From an uncultured Ruminococcus sp. (lineage in GTDB: Bacteria; Bacillota; Clostridia; Monoglobales; Monoglobaceae): a DNA stretch of 32,847 bases. Within the stretch, counting starts at the first letter, position 1; each line of letters starts with the position of its first letter. The stretch is from positions 1 through 32,847 of the forward strand of contig CACXES010000138.1 of the NCBI GenBank assembly GCA_902766745.1, given 5' to 3'. Positions 32,834-32,847 of the stretch are shown piece by piece. Under the pieces are notes generated by a model. It did no database searches and was not told the DNA's origin. It worked only from the letters and a program-made list of their open reading frames with translations. The translations under genes were made by a program, and so were the position numbers.

Positions 32834-32847
32834 ATGGCAAGACGCAG
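32834..32847 (+). CDS. Start of an unidentified gene, cut by the window edge
   Basis: ATG at 32834 follows TAGGAGGA (32819-32826) at good spacing. Only Met-Ala-Arg-Arg is visible. Such a start is common in small transposases and ribosomal or DNA-binding proteins, but four residues allow no identification. Confidence 0.4.

Noticed and set aside
1-32847. CRISPR array or rRNA genes
   Set aside because: No regularly spaced repeat-spacer pattern and no rRNA-like sequence seen on either strand.

Overview
The window looks like a chromosomal segment of a Gram-positive, low-to-mid GC Clostridia-type bacterium, probably a gut or rumen plant- or mucus-glycan degrader. The reasons are the strong AGGAGG-type ribosome binding sites with frequent TTG and GTG starts, surface proteins carrying S-layer homology (SLH) repeats, several copper-amine-oxidase-N-like domains typical of secreted clostridial proteins, and clostridial signal peptides. 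A Monoglobus-like lifestyle (SLH-anchored glycan degradation) is a reasonable comparison, but I cannot assign a taxon. TAA, TAG and TGA all end intact genes here, so the code is standard.

Left part (1-5260): the 3' part of a large secreted multidomain lectin/Ig-like protein is followed by a GH43-type glycosidase and a strong bidirectional terminator. Next come a decayed 3' tail of a GH78-like gene and an unrecognised 378-residue protein. On the minus strand there is the 3' half of a tRNA-Leu gene with its terminator but no 5' half, which looks like the attachment-site scar of an integrative element.

Central part (5265-28227): an AraC-type regulator on the minus strand faces a long plus-strand run of eight genes. 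In order these are an SLH-anchored binding protein, a second SLH protein resembling an S-layer component, two secreted proteins built from a repeated beta-sandwich module, and a CBM9-like + copper-amine-oxidase-N-like + right-handed beta-helix enzyme. Then follow a 1550-residue secreted protein with an embedded sialate O-acetylesterase (SASA) domain, a longer paralogue of the beta-helix enzyme, and a cytoplasmic GH78-like alpha-L-rhamnosidase-family enzyme. Gaps are mostly short and one pair of genes overlaps. The likely scheme is that secreted or wall-bound proteins bind, deacetylate and cleave a decorated polysaccharide outside the cell, and that the GH78-like enzyme and the nucleoside-hydrolase-family protein further right act on products inside. 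No transporter gene lies in the window.

Right part (28228-32847): an unrecognised 414-residue protein, a nucleoside-hydrolase-family protein, and an Asp-box (sialidase-like) gene broken by two in-frame stops but otherwise intact. Two clusters of short tandem repeats resembling IS21-type transposon ends flank that gene. The window ends with an N-terminally truncated HipA-like kinase remnant and the first codons of a new gene. This end looks like accessory DNA in decay.

The most interesting items are the pair of beta-helix enzymes with a GH110/GH28-like Asp...Asp-Asp arrangement, the four-copy uncharacterised beta-sandwich module in an SLH operon, a C-terminal domain shared by four secreted proteins, and the tRNA-Leu scar.
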